A program made the translations under genes and the position numbers. From NCBI GenBank assembly GCA_035772405.1, contig JAYKKM010000196.1, forward strand, positions 1,037,501 to 1,101,500: a stretch of DNA of 64,000 nt. Direction: 5' to 3'. The first letter of the stretch is position 1, and every line of letters starts with the position of its first letter. This DNA comes from Chrysogorgia sp. JL179-B06. Taxonomy: Eukaryota; Cnidaria; Anthozoa; Scleralcyonacea; Chrysogorgiidae. Below, in pieces: positions 13,501 through 28,500 of this stretch. The notes under the pieces are model-generated. The model saw only the letters and a list, made by a program, of their open reading frames with translations, did no database searches and had not been told where the DNA came from.

Positions 13501-16500
13501 CACCTACGATGACATCTACGATGACACTGACACCTACGATGACACCTACGATGATACTGACACCTACGATGACACCTACGATGACATCTACGATGACACT
13601 GACACCTACGATGACACCTACGATGACATCTACGATGACACTGACACCTACGATGACACCTACGATGACACCTACGATGACATCTACGATGACACTGACA
13701 CCTACGATGACACCTACGATGACATCTACGATGACACTGACACCTACGATGACACCTACGATGACATCTACGCTGACACTGACACCTACGATGACACTGA
13801 CAACTACGATGACACCTACGATGACATCTACGATGACACCTACGATGACATCTACGATGACACTGACACCTACGATGACACCTACGATGACACCTACGAT
13901 GACATCTACGATGACACTGACACCTACGATGACACCTACGATGACATCTACGCTGACACTGACACCTACGATGACACCTACGATGACACTGACACCTACG
14001 ATGACAGCTACGATGACATCTACGATGACACTGACACCTACGATGACACCTACGATGATACTGACACCTACGATGACACCTACGATGACATCTACGATGA
14101 CACTGACACCTACGATGACACCTACGATGACATCTACGCTGACACTGACACCTACGATGACACCTACGATGACACTGACACCTACGATGACATCTACGAT
14201 GACACTGACACCTACGATGACACCTACGATGACACCTACGATGACATCTACGCTGACACTGACACCTATGATGACACCTACGATGACACTGACACCTACG
14301 ATGACACCTACGATGACATCTACGATGACACCTACGATGACATCTACGATGACACTGACACCTACGATGACACCTACGATGATACTGACACCTACGATGA
14401 CACCTACGATGACATCTACGATGACACTGACACCTACGATGACACCTACGATGATACTGACACCTACGATGACATATACGCTGACACTGACACCTACGAT
14501 GACACCTACGATGACACTGACACCTACGATGACACCTACGATGACACCTACGATGACACTGACACCTACGATTTATAGGTATCTCACCAGGAAATTTGTC
14601 AAATTTATAACCAGGATTATGTAGGTTGTATATTGACCTGGGCCTGGTTAAATTTAACCAGAGTGTTTTTAGAGTGCACCTACGATGACACCTACGATGA
14701 CATCTACGATGACACTGACACCTACGATGACATCTACGCTGACACTGACACCTATGATGACACCTACGATGACACTGACACCTACGATGACACCTACGAT
14801 GACATCTACGATGACACCTACGATGACATCTACGATGACACTGACACCTACGATGACACCTACGATGATACTGACACCTACGATGACACCTACGATGACA
14901 TCTACGATGACACTGACACCTACGATGACACCTACGATGATACTGACACCTACGATGACATACACCTACGATGACACCTACGATGACACTGACACCTACG
15001 ATGACACCTACGATGACACACCTACGATGACACCTACGATGACACCTACGATGACACTGACACCTACGATTTATAGGTATCTCACCAGGAAATTTGTCAA
15101 ATTTATAACCAGGATTATGTAGGTTGTATATTGACCTGGGCCTGGTTAAATTTAACCAGAGTGTTTTTAGAGTGCACCTACGATGACACCTACGATGACA
15201 CTGACACCTACGATGACATCTACGCTGACACTGACACCTACGATGACACCTACGATGACACTGACACCTACGATGACATCTACGATAACACTGACACCTA
15301 CGATGACACCTACGATGACATCTACGCTGACACTGACACCTACGATGACACCTACGATGACACTGACACCTACGATGACACCTACGATGACATCTACGAT
15401 GACACTGACACCTACGATGACACCTACGATGACACCTACTATGACATCTACGATGACACTGACACCTACGATGACACCTACGATGACACTGACATCTACG
15501 ATGACACTGACATGCACCTACGATGACACCTACGATGACACTGACACCTACGATGACATCTACGCTGACACTGACACCTACGATGACACCTACGATGACA
15601 CTGACACCTACGATGACACCTACGATGACATCTACGATGACACTGACACCTACGATGATACTGACACCTACGATGACACCTACGATGACATCTACGATGA
15701 CACTGACACCTACGATGACACCTACGATGATACTGACACCTACGATGACATCTACGATGACACTGACACCTACGATGACACCTACGATGACACTGACACC
15801 TACGATGACACCTACGATGACACCTACTATGACATCTACGATGACACTGACACCTACGATGACACCTACGATGACATCTACGATGACACTGACATCTACG
15901 ATGATACTGACACCTACGATGACATCTACGCTGACACTGACACCTACGATGACACCTACGATGACACTGACACCTACGATGACACCTACGATGACACCTA
16001 CGATGACACCTACGATGACATCTACGATGACACTGACACCTACGATGACACCTACGATGACACCTACGATGACATCTACGCTGACACTGACACCTACGAT
16101 GACACCTACGATGACACTGACACCTACGATGACACCTACGATGACATCTACGATGACACTGACACCTACGATGATACTGACACCTACGATGACACCTACG
16201 ATGACACTGACACCTACGATGACACCTACGATGATACTGACACCTACGATGACATCTACGATGACACTGACACCTACGATGACACCTACGATGACACTGA
16301 CACCTACGATGACACCTACGATGACACCTACTATGACATCTACGATGACACTGACACCTACGATGACACCTACGATGACATCTACGATGACACTGACATC
16401 TACGATGATACTGACACCTACGATGACATCTACGCTGACACTGACACCTACGATGACACCTACGATGACACTGACACCTACGATGACACCTACGATGACA

Positions 16501-19500
16501 CCTACGATGACACCTACGATGACACCTACGATGACACTGACACCTACGATGACATCTACGATGACACTGACACCTACGATGACACCTACGATGACACTGA
16601 CACCTACGATGACATCTACGATAACACTGACACCTACGATGACACCTACGATGACATCTACGATGACACTGACACCTACGATGACACTGACACCTACGAT
16701 GACATCTACGATGACACTGACACCTACGATGACACCTACGATGACATCTACGATGACACTGACACCTACGATGACACCTACGATGACACCTACGATGACA
16801 TCTACGATGACACTGACACCTACGATGACACCTACGATGACATCTACGATGACACTGACACCTACGATGACACCTACGATGACACCTACGATGACATCTA
16901 CGATGACACTGACACCTACGATGACACCTACGATGACATCTACGCTGACACGGACACCTACGATGACACCTACGATGACACTGACACCTACGATGACACC
17001 TACGATGACATCTACGATGACACTGACACCTACGATGACACCTACGATGATACTGACACCTACGATGACACCTACGATGACATCTACGATGACACTGACA
17101 CCTACGATGACACCTACGATGACATCTACGATGACACTGACACCTACGATGACACCTACGATGACACCTACGATGACATCTACGATGACACTGACACCTA
17201 CGATGACACCTACGATGACATCTACGATGACACTGACACCTACGATGACACCTACGATGACATCTACGCTGACACTGACACCTACGATGACACTGACACC
17301 TACGATGACACCTACGATGACATCTACGATGACACCTACGATGACATCTACGATGACACTGACACCTACGATGACACCTACGATGACACCTACGATGACA
17401 TCTACGATGACACTGACACCTACGATGACACCTACGATGACATCTACGCTGACACTGACACCTACGATGACACCTACGATGACACTGACACCTACGATGA
17501 CACCTACGATGACATCTACGATGACACTGACACCTACGATGACACCTACGATGATACTGACACCTACGATGACACCTACGATGACATCTACGATGACACT
17601 GACACCTACGATGACACCTACGATGACATCTACGCTGACACTGACACCTACGATGACACCTACGATGACACTGACACCTACGATGACATCTACGATGACA
17701 CTGATACCTACGATGACACCTACGATGACACCTACGATGACATCTACGCTGACACTGACACCTATGATGACACCTACGATGACACTGACACCTACGATGA
17801 CACCTACGATGACATCTACGATGACACCTACGATGACATCTACGATGACACTGACACCTACGATGACACCTACGATGATACTGACACCTACGATGACACC
17901 TACGATGACATCTACGATGACACTGACACCTACGATGACACCTACGATGATACTGACACCTACGATGACATATACGCTGACACTGACACCTACGATGACA
18001 CCTACGATGACACTGACACCTACGATGACACCTACGATGACACCTACGATGACACTGACACCTACGATTTATAGGTATCTCACCAGGAAATTTGTCAAAT
18101 TTATAACCAGGATTATGTAGGTTGTATATTGACCTGGGCCTGGTTAAATTTAACCAGAGTGTTTTTAGAGTGCACCTACGATGACACCTACGATGACATC
18201 TACGATGACACTGACACCTACGATGACATCTACGCTGACACTGACACCTATGATGACACCTACGATGACACTGACACCTACGATGACACCTACGATGACA
18301 TCTACGATGACACCTACGATGACATCTACGATGACACTGACACCTACGATGACACCTACGATGATACTGACACCTACGATGACACCTACGATGACATCTA
18401 CGATGACACTGACACCTACGATGACACCTACGATGATACTGACACCTACGATGACATATACGCTGACACTGACACCTACGATGACACCTACGATGACACT
18501 GACACCTACGATGACACCTACGATGACACCTACGATGACACCTACGATGACACTGACACCTACGATTTATAGGTATCTCACCAGGAAATTTGTCAAATTT
18601 ATAACCAGGATTATGTAGGTTGTATATTGACCTGGGCCTGGTTAAATTTAACCAGAGTGTTTTTAGAGTGCACCTACGATGACACCTACGATGACATCTA
18701 CGATGACACTGACACCTACGATGACATCTACGCTGACACTGACACCTACGATGACACCTACGATGACACTGACACCTACGATGACATCTACGATAACACT
18801 GACACCTACGATGACACCTACGATGACATCTACGCTGACACTGACACCTACGATGACACCTACGATGACACTGACACCTACGATGACACTGACACCTACG
18901 ATGACACCTACGATGACATCTACGATGACACTGACACCTACGATGACACCTACGATGACACCTACTATGACATCTACGATGACACTGACACCTACGATGA
19001 CACCTACGATGACACTGACATCTACGATGACACTGACATGCACCTACGATGACACCTACGATGACACTGACACCTACGATGACATCTACGCTGACACTGA
19101 CACCTACGATGACACCTACGATGACACTGACACCTACGATGACACCTACGATGACATCTACGATGACACTGACACCTACGATGATACTGACACCTACGAT
19201 GACACCTACGATGACATCTACGATGACACTGACACCTACGATGACACCTACGATGATACTGACACCTACGATGACATCTACGATGACACTGACACCTACG
19301 ATGACACCTACGATGACACTGACACCTACGATGACACCTACGATGACACCTACTATGACATCTACGATGACACTGACACCTACGATGACACCTACGATGA
19401 CAACTACGATGACACTGACATCTACGATGAAACTGACACCTACGATGACATCTACGCTGACACTGACACCTACGATGACACCTACGATGACACTGACACC

Positions 19501-22500
19501 TACGATGACACCTACGATGACACCTACGATGACACCTACGATGACACCTACGATGACACTGACACCTACGATGACATCTACGATGACACTGACACCTACG
19601 ATGACATCTACGCTGACACTGACACCTACGATGACACCTACGATGACACTGACACCTACGATGACATCTACGATAACACTGACACCTACGATGACACCTA
19701 CGATGACACTGACACCTACGATGACACTGACACCTACGATGACATCTACGATGACACTGACACCTACGATGACACCTACGATGACATCTACGATGACACT
19801 GACACCTACGATGACACCTACGATGACACCTACGATGACATCTACGATGACACTGACACCTACGATGACACCTACGATGACATCTACGATGACACTGACA
19901 CCTACGATGACACCTACGATGACACCTACGATGACACTGACACCTACGATGACATCTACGATAACACTGACACCTACGATGACACCTACGATGACATCTA
20001 CGCTGACACTGACACCTACGATGACACCTACGATGACACTGACACCTACGATGACACTGACACCTACGATGACACCTACGATGACATCTACGATGACACT
20101 GACACCTACGATGACACCTACGATGACACCTACTATGACATCTACGATGACACTGACACCTACGATGACACCTACGATGACACTGACATCTACGATGACA
20201 CTGACATGCACCTACGATGACACCTACGATGACACTGACACCTACGATGACATCTACGCTGACACTGACACCTACGATGACACCTACGATGACACTGACA
20301 CCTACGATGACACCTACGATGACATCTACGATGACACTGACACCTACGATGATACTGACACCTACGATGACACCTACGATGACATCTACGATGACACTGA
20401 CACCTACGATGACACCTACGATGATACTGACACCTACGATGACATCTACGATGACACTGACACCTACGATGACACCTACGATGACACTGACACCTACGAT
20501 GACACCTACGATGACACCTACTATGACATCTACGATGACACTGACACCTACGATGACACCTACGATGACATCTACGATGACACTGACATCTACGATGATA
20601 CTGACACCTACGATGACACCTACGATGACACTGACACCTACGATGACACCTACGATGACACCTACGATGACACCTACGATGACACCTACGATGACACTGA
20701 CACCTACGATGACATCTACGATGACACTGACACCTACGATGACATCTACGCTGACACTGACACCTACGATGACACCTACGATGACACTGACACCTACGAT
20801 GACATCTACGATAACACTGACACCTACGATGACACCTACGATGACATCTACGATGACACTGACACCTACGATGACACTGACACCTACGATGACATCTACG
20901 ATGACACTGACACCTACGATGACACTGACATCTACGATGACACTGACACCTACGATGACACCTACGATGACACCTACGATGACATCTACGATGACACTGA
21001 CACCTACGATGACACCTACGATGACATCTACGATGACACTGACACCTACGATGACACCTACGATGACACCTACGATGACATCTACGATGACACTGACACC
21101 TACGATGACACCTACGATGACATCTACGCTGACACGGACACCTACGATGACACCTACGATGACACTGACACCTACGATGACACCTACGATGACATCTACG
21201 ATGACACTGACACCTACGATGACACCTACGATGATACTGACACCTACGATGACACCTACGATGACATCTACGATGACACTGACACCTACGATGACACCTA
21301 CGATGACATCTACGATGACACTGACACCTACGATGACACCTACGATGACACCTACGATGACATCTACGATGACACTGACACCTACGATGACACCTACGAT
21401 GACATCTACGATGACACTGACACCTACGATGACACCTACGATGACATCTACGCTGACACTGACACCTACGATGACACCTACGATGACACTGACACCTACG
21501 ATGACACCTACGATGACACTGACACCTACGATGACACCTACGATGACATCTACGATGACACCTACGATGACATCTACGATGACACTGACACCTACGATGA
21601 CACCTACGATGACACCTACGATGACACCTACGATGACATCTACGATGACACTGACACCTACGATGACACCTACGATGACATCTACGCTGACACTGACACC
21701 TACGATGACACCTACGATGACACTGACACCTACGATGACACCTACGATGACATCTACGATGACATCTACGATGACACTGACACCTACGATGACACCTACG
21801 ATGACACTGACACCTACGATGACACCTACGATGATACTGACACCTACGATGACACCTACGATGACACCTACGATGACACTGACACCTACGATGACATCTA
21901 CGATGACACTGACACCTACGATGACACCTACGATGACATCTACGATGACACTGACACCTACGATGACACCTACGGTGACACCTACGATGACATCTACGAT
22001 GACACTGACACCTACGATGACATCTACGATGACACTGACACCTACGATGACACCTACGATGACACTGACACCTACGATGACATCTACGCTGACACTGACA
22101 CCTACGATGACATCTACGATGACACCTACGATGACATCTACGCTGACACCTACGCTGACACTGACACCTACGATGATACTGACACCTACGATGACACCTA
22201 CGATGACATCTACGATGACACTGACACCTACGATGACACCTACGATGACATCTACGCTGACACTGACACCTACGATGACACCTACGATGACACTGACACC
22301 TACGATGACACCTACGATGACACCTACGATGACACCTACGATGACACTGACACCTACGATGACACCTACGATGACATCTACGCTGACACTGACACCTACG
22401 ATGACACCTACGATGACACTGACACCTACGATGACATCTACGATGACACCGACACCTACGATGACATCTACGCTGACAATGACACCTACGATGACACTGA

Positions 22501-25500
22501 CACCTACGATGACACCTACGATGACATCTACGATGACACTGACACCTACGATGACACCTACGATGATACTGACACCTACGATGACACCTACGATGACATC
22601 TACGATGACACTGACACCTACGATGACACCTACGATGACATCTACGATGACACTGACACCTACGATGACACCTACGATGACACCTACGATGACATCTACG
22701 ATGACACTGACACCTACGATGACACCTACGATGACATCTACGATGACACTGACACCTACGATGACACCTACGATGACATCTACGCTGACACTGACACCTA
22801 CGATGACACCTACGATGACACTGACACCTACGATGACACCTACGATGACATCTACGATGACACCTACGATGACATCTACGATGACACTGACACCTACGAT
22901 GACACCTACGATGACACCTACGATGACATCTACGATGACACTGACACCTACGATGACACCTACGATGACATCTACGCTGACACTGACACCTACGATGACA
23001 CCTACGATGACACTGACACCTACGATGACACCTACGATGACATCTACGATGACACTGACACCTACGATGACACCTACGATGATACTGACACCTACGATGA
23101 CACCTACGATGACACTGACACCTACGATGACATCTACGATGACACTGACACCTACGATGACACTGACACCTACGATGACACCTACGATGACATCTACGAT
23201 GACACTGACACCTACGATGACACCTACGATGACACCTACGATGACATCTACGATGACACCTACGATGACATCTACGATGACACTGACACCTACGATGACA
23301 CCTACGATGACATCTACGCTGACACTGACACCTACGATGACATCTACGCTGACACTGACACCTACGATGACACCTACGATGACATCTACGATGACACTGA
23401 CACCTACGATGACACCTACGATGATACTGACACCTACGATGACACCTACGATGACATCTACGATGACACTGACACCTACGATGACACCTACGATGACATC
23501 TACGCTGACACTGACACCTACGATGACACCTACGATGACACTGACACCTACGATGACACCTACGATGACACCTACGATGACACCTACGATGACACTGACA
23601 CCTACGATGACACCTACGATGACATCTACGCTGACACTGACACCTACGATGACACCTACGATGACACTGACACCTACGATGACATCTACGATGACACCGA
23701 CACCTACGATGACATCTACGCTGACAATGACACCTACGATGACACTGACACCTACGATGACATCTACGATGACACTGACAACTACGATGACACCTACGAT
23801 GACACCTACGCTGACACTGACACCTACGATGACACCTACGATGACATTTACGACGACACTGACACCTACGATGACACCTACGCTGACACTGACACCTACG
23901 ATGACATCTACGCTGACACTGACATCTACGCTGACACTGACACCTACGATGACACCTACGATGACACCTACGATGACACTGACACCTACGATGACACCTA
24001 CGATGACACTGACACCTACGATGACACTGACACCTACGATGACACTGACACCTACGATGACACTGACACCTACGCTGACACCTACGATGACACTGACACC
24101 TACGATGACACCTACGCTGACACTGACACCTACGATGACAGTGACACCTACGCTGACACTGACACCTACGCTGACACTGACACCTACGATGACACTGACA
24201 CCTACGCTGACACCTACACTGACACCTACACCGACGCCTACGCTGACACCTACACTGACACCTACACTGACACCTACGCTGACACCTACGCTGACACCTA
24301 CACTGACGCCTACACTGACACTAACACCTACGCTGACACCTGCACTGACACTGCCACCTACACTGACACCTACACTGACACCTACACCTACACTGACGAC
24401 TACGCTGACACCTACACTGACACCTACACTGACACTAACACCTACGCTGACACCTGCACTGACACTGACACCTACACTGCCACCTACACTGACACTGACA
24501 CCTACACTGACACCTACACTGACACCTACACTGACGACTACGCTGACACCTACACTGACACCTACACTGACGCCTACGCTGACACCTACACTGACACCTA
24601 CACTGACACCTACACTGACACCTGCACTGACACTGACACCTACACTGCCACCTACACTGCCACCTACACTGACGACTACGCTGACACCTACACTGACGCC
24701 TACGCCTACGCTGACACCGACACCTACACCTACACTCACACCTACACCGACACCTACACTGACACCTACACTGACGCCTACGCTGACACCTACACTGACA
24801 CCTACGCTGACACCTACACTGACGCCTACGCTGACACCTACACTGACACCTACACTGACACCTACGCTGACACCTACGCTGACACCTGCACTGACACTGA
24901 CACCTACACTGACACTGACACGTACACTGACACGTACACTGACACCTACACTGACGCCTACGCTGACACCTACGCTGACACCTGCACTGACACTGACACC
25001 TACACTGACACTGACACGTACACTGACACGTACACTGACACCTACACTGACACCTACACTGACACCTACGCTGACACCTACGCTGACACCTGCACTGACA
25101 CTGACACCTACACTGACACTGACACGTACACTGACACGTACACTGACACCTACACTGACGCCTACACTCACACCTACACCGACACCTACACTGACACCTA
25201 CACTGACGCCTACGCTGACACCTACACTGACACCTACGCTGACACCTACACTGACGCCTACGCTGACACCTACACTGACACCTACGCTGACACCTACACT
25301 GACACCTACGCTGACACCTGCACTGACACTGACACTGACACCTACGCTGACACCTACACTGACACGTACACTGACACCTACACTGACGCCTACGCTGACA
25401 CCTACGCTGACACCTACGCTGACACCTACGCTGACACTGACACTGACACGTACACTGACACCTACACTGACACGTACACTGACACTGACACGTACACTGA

Positions 25501-28500
25501 CACCTACACTGACGCCTACGCTGACACCTACGCTGACACTTACACCAGCGCTCGAAATAACTTTCCCAAAGTTCCCAATCATGGTGATCACCAGTCGTGA
25601 TTTTCCGCCGATCAAATGGAAATCTGGCCGATCGGGTTCACTGCACTATGACTGTCACTATTTATGGGGGTTAAATTATTAGTATTTCATGTTGTCACGC
25701 CTATTCATAGCAAAATACAGCAGCACTGAGACCTAAAATTTATACAAAAATCCCACTCAGGCACTCACCTTTAGCCGGTGGCATAACAGAAACGTTCGAA
25801 TTGCAGATTGTGCAAGTACTTCGTGCGTTTATAGTTAATGATATCAGTGAGAAAAGTATTCGTGCCGTTTCCTGTCTTAGCTTAGGCTAAACAAATGCTT
25901 TTCGCGTGTTTCTGACTGTTTTATACAAATAAAACATTGCATGAATGGTCCAATATATTTCTTGCCGATCAAGAATTTATTGCCGATCATTGATCGACGC
26001 TTATTTCGAGCCCTACGCTGACACCTACACTGACATTGACACCTACACTGACACCTACGCTGACACCTACACTGACACTGACACCTGAACTGACACTGAC
26101 ACCTGCACTGACACCTGCACTGACACTAACACCTGCACTGACAATGACACCTGCACTGACACCTACACTGACACCTACACTGACACCTACACTGACTCCT
26201 AAACTGACACCTACACTGACACTGACACCTAAACTGACACCTACGCTGACACCTACACTGACACTGACACCTATACTGACACCTACACTGACACTGACGA
26301 ACAAGAAGAACCTTTATTTCAACTCGAAATTTCATCAGTACAAAAACTGCTTTACATGAAAGTCGAGAGTTAGACTAATGCTAAAACAGGTAAGATAACT
26401 ATATATATCTATATCTATATCTATATACATTAATATTTGTAATAAAAACTAAATTAGAATAATAATAGGATAAATATTGGCTACGACATATGGGATAGAA
26501 GGGCACTCTTGAAAGACGTTATGGTTTCAATCGTTCTTAATTCATTTGGCAACTCACTCCATAATTTAGCACCAGTATATTCGAAACTCCTTTTAAGATA
26601 TTCGGTTCGAGGTTTTGGTAGCTCTAGGCAGTTTTCTCGATTCCTTAAGTTGTAGGAGTCATTTACGTTGGACATTGTGAAAAGGTCAGTTAAATATGGC
26701 GGGACGTTTGCCATGGATTATTTTAAACATCGTCACAGCTTTATGAAAACTACGCCTTTCGGATAGTGTTCTCCAACCCAGTTGTTGGCGGATGTCTTTA
26801 CTGACACCTACACTGACACTGACATCTACACTGACACTGACACCAGCGCTGATACCTACACTTGACACTGACACCTTGTCACATTACACATTCACCATAC
26901 CATCCTCATTTCATTTTGCTCCAGTCTTACTAAACCCTCTTTTAACTGTCTATGTCTCACTATCATATAGAACAACACTTCTGACACATGCCACAAACAC
27001 TTTGCCTTTACTGTGCACAATGAAAACACCAGGGAAGTAAGAAAAGGCAAGAGTTTCCTTAAATTTTTCCAGCCATTTCTAATTCTAGCAAAAGTGCTTT
27101 CTTACACACCTAAATAGCAGAATCTATACCTACAGTAAATACCCTGGTAGAAATCCTAAACAGGATCCTACTAGGATCCTAAAATCAACAAGATCCTGAC
27201 CAGGATCCTAATAGGATCCTAAAATCACCAGGATCCTGACCAGGATCCTGACAATGATTCTGATAGGATCCGAATGTGGTCAGGATCCTAACCTTTTTAG
27301 GATCCTAATTAGGATCCTAGCAAGACCCTGGTAGTAATGTATAAGGATCCTACAATATATCATATTTCAGGATGCTGTATAAGATTCTGCAGGATATTTC
27401 ATGATCCTGTGTTTAAAGATCCTACAGGATATTTCAGGATCCTGTACAAGATGCTACAGGATATTTCAGGATCCTGTACAAGATCCTACAGGATATTTCA
27501 GGATCCTGTACAAGATCCTGTAGGATATTTTAGGATCCAGTACAAGTTCCTACAGGATACTTCAGGATCTTGTACAGGATCATGTAGGATCCTGTAGGAT
27601 CCTGTACAAGATCCTACAGGATATTTCAGGATCCTGTACAAGATCCTGTAAGATATTTTATGATCCTGTACAAGTTCCTACAGATCCTGTAGGATCTTGT
27701 ACAGGATCCTGAAATATCCTGTAGGATTTTGTACAGGATCCTGAAATATCCTGTAGGATCCTGTTTAGGAAAAATTTAGGATCCTATTTAGGATTTCTAC
27801 CAGGGTAGCACCTAAATAGCAGAATCTTCTACTACAGTACCTCCAAGGATTCATTACCTATGACCACGGATTCTACAGGCCATCAATGAGGTGGTCTAAG
27901 TCTAACATCCCCTGTACACCTTCTGCATTTATAATCAGTAACAGACCTCAAGTAAACCTACAGTACAGTACCCTTTATACCACTACACCTCATACAATGT
28001 ACCCAATGTATACAAAAGCCACTGAAGATACAGTAGAGTTGCTACCAACACCTTTCCTTTCAGTACTGAACATGGCCATCTACAGTAGCAACCTTATACC
28101 CAAGGTTATCTACAATCCACACCCTTATTTTATCCCCAGTGCAAAAAGACCCTGGTCTGGGCGGGTCTTATGCCTCCCATATTCTGCGAGGTTTTTGAAC
28201 AGTGTCATTAGGGAGGGGGTAGATAATTTAGAATTGTCATTAATGTGGAGGGAGGGGTTGTTCTCAGCTCAGTTATTTTGTTTGCCATCTTGAAAACCTG
28301 TTTTAATCGAATCATTATTGAACTTATACCGGGAGCAAAAGAAAGACGCAAAAATCGAAAAATGGACTGCGAAAAATATTAAACTGAGAAGAAGCTAATA
28401 TCGCTTACATCGTTCATCACCGATTCTCTTGTTGCATTGTAAAGTTTTATTATTTTTCGAAAACGTGGTCGTGATCTGGTATCGTGGTTCCAGCACATGT

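Larger units (their letters stand above)
10461..25545. repeat. 15-kb tandem array of 6/12/18-bp units in RBX1 intron 2
   Basis: This is an uninterrupted minisatellite made of CCTACGATGACA (12 bp), the CTGACA insert that makes 18-bp CCTACGATGACACTGACA, and variants ATCTACGATGAC and ATCTACGCTGAC. Nearly all length steps are multiples of 6, so every frame on both strands can stay open for kilobases. Exceptions such as the extra A in GACAACC near 11560 and 11813 shift the frame. The interior contains a higher-order duplication of 3,496 bp. It lies wholly inside intron 2 of RBX1, antisense as read here. Confidence 0.97.

Noticed and set aside
10506..25682. Open frames of 300 to 2,197 codons through the tandem array on both strands
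   Set aside because: They follow from a stop-free repeat with 6-bp periodicity, overlap each other in several frames and both strands, and match no protein family. The region is inside an RBX1 intron.
27337..27597. 86-codon open frame
   Set aside because: It is a translation of the GGATCC minisatellite.
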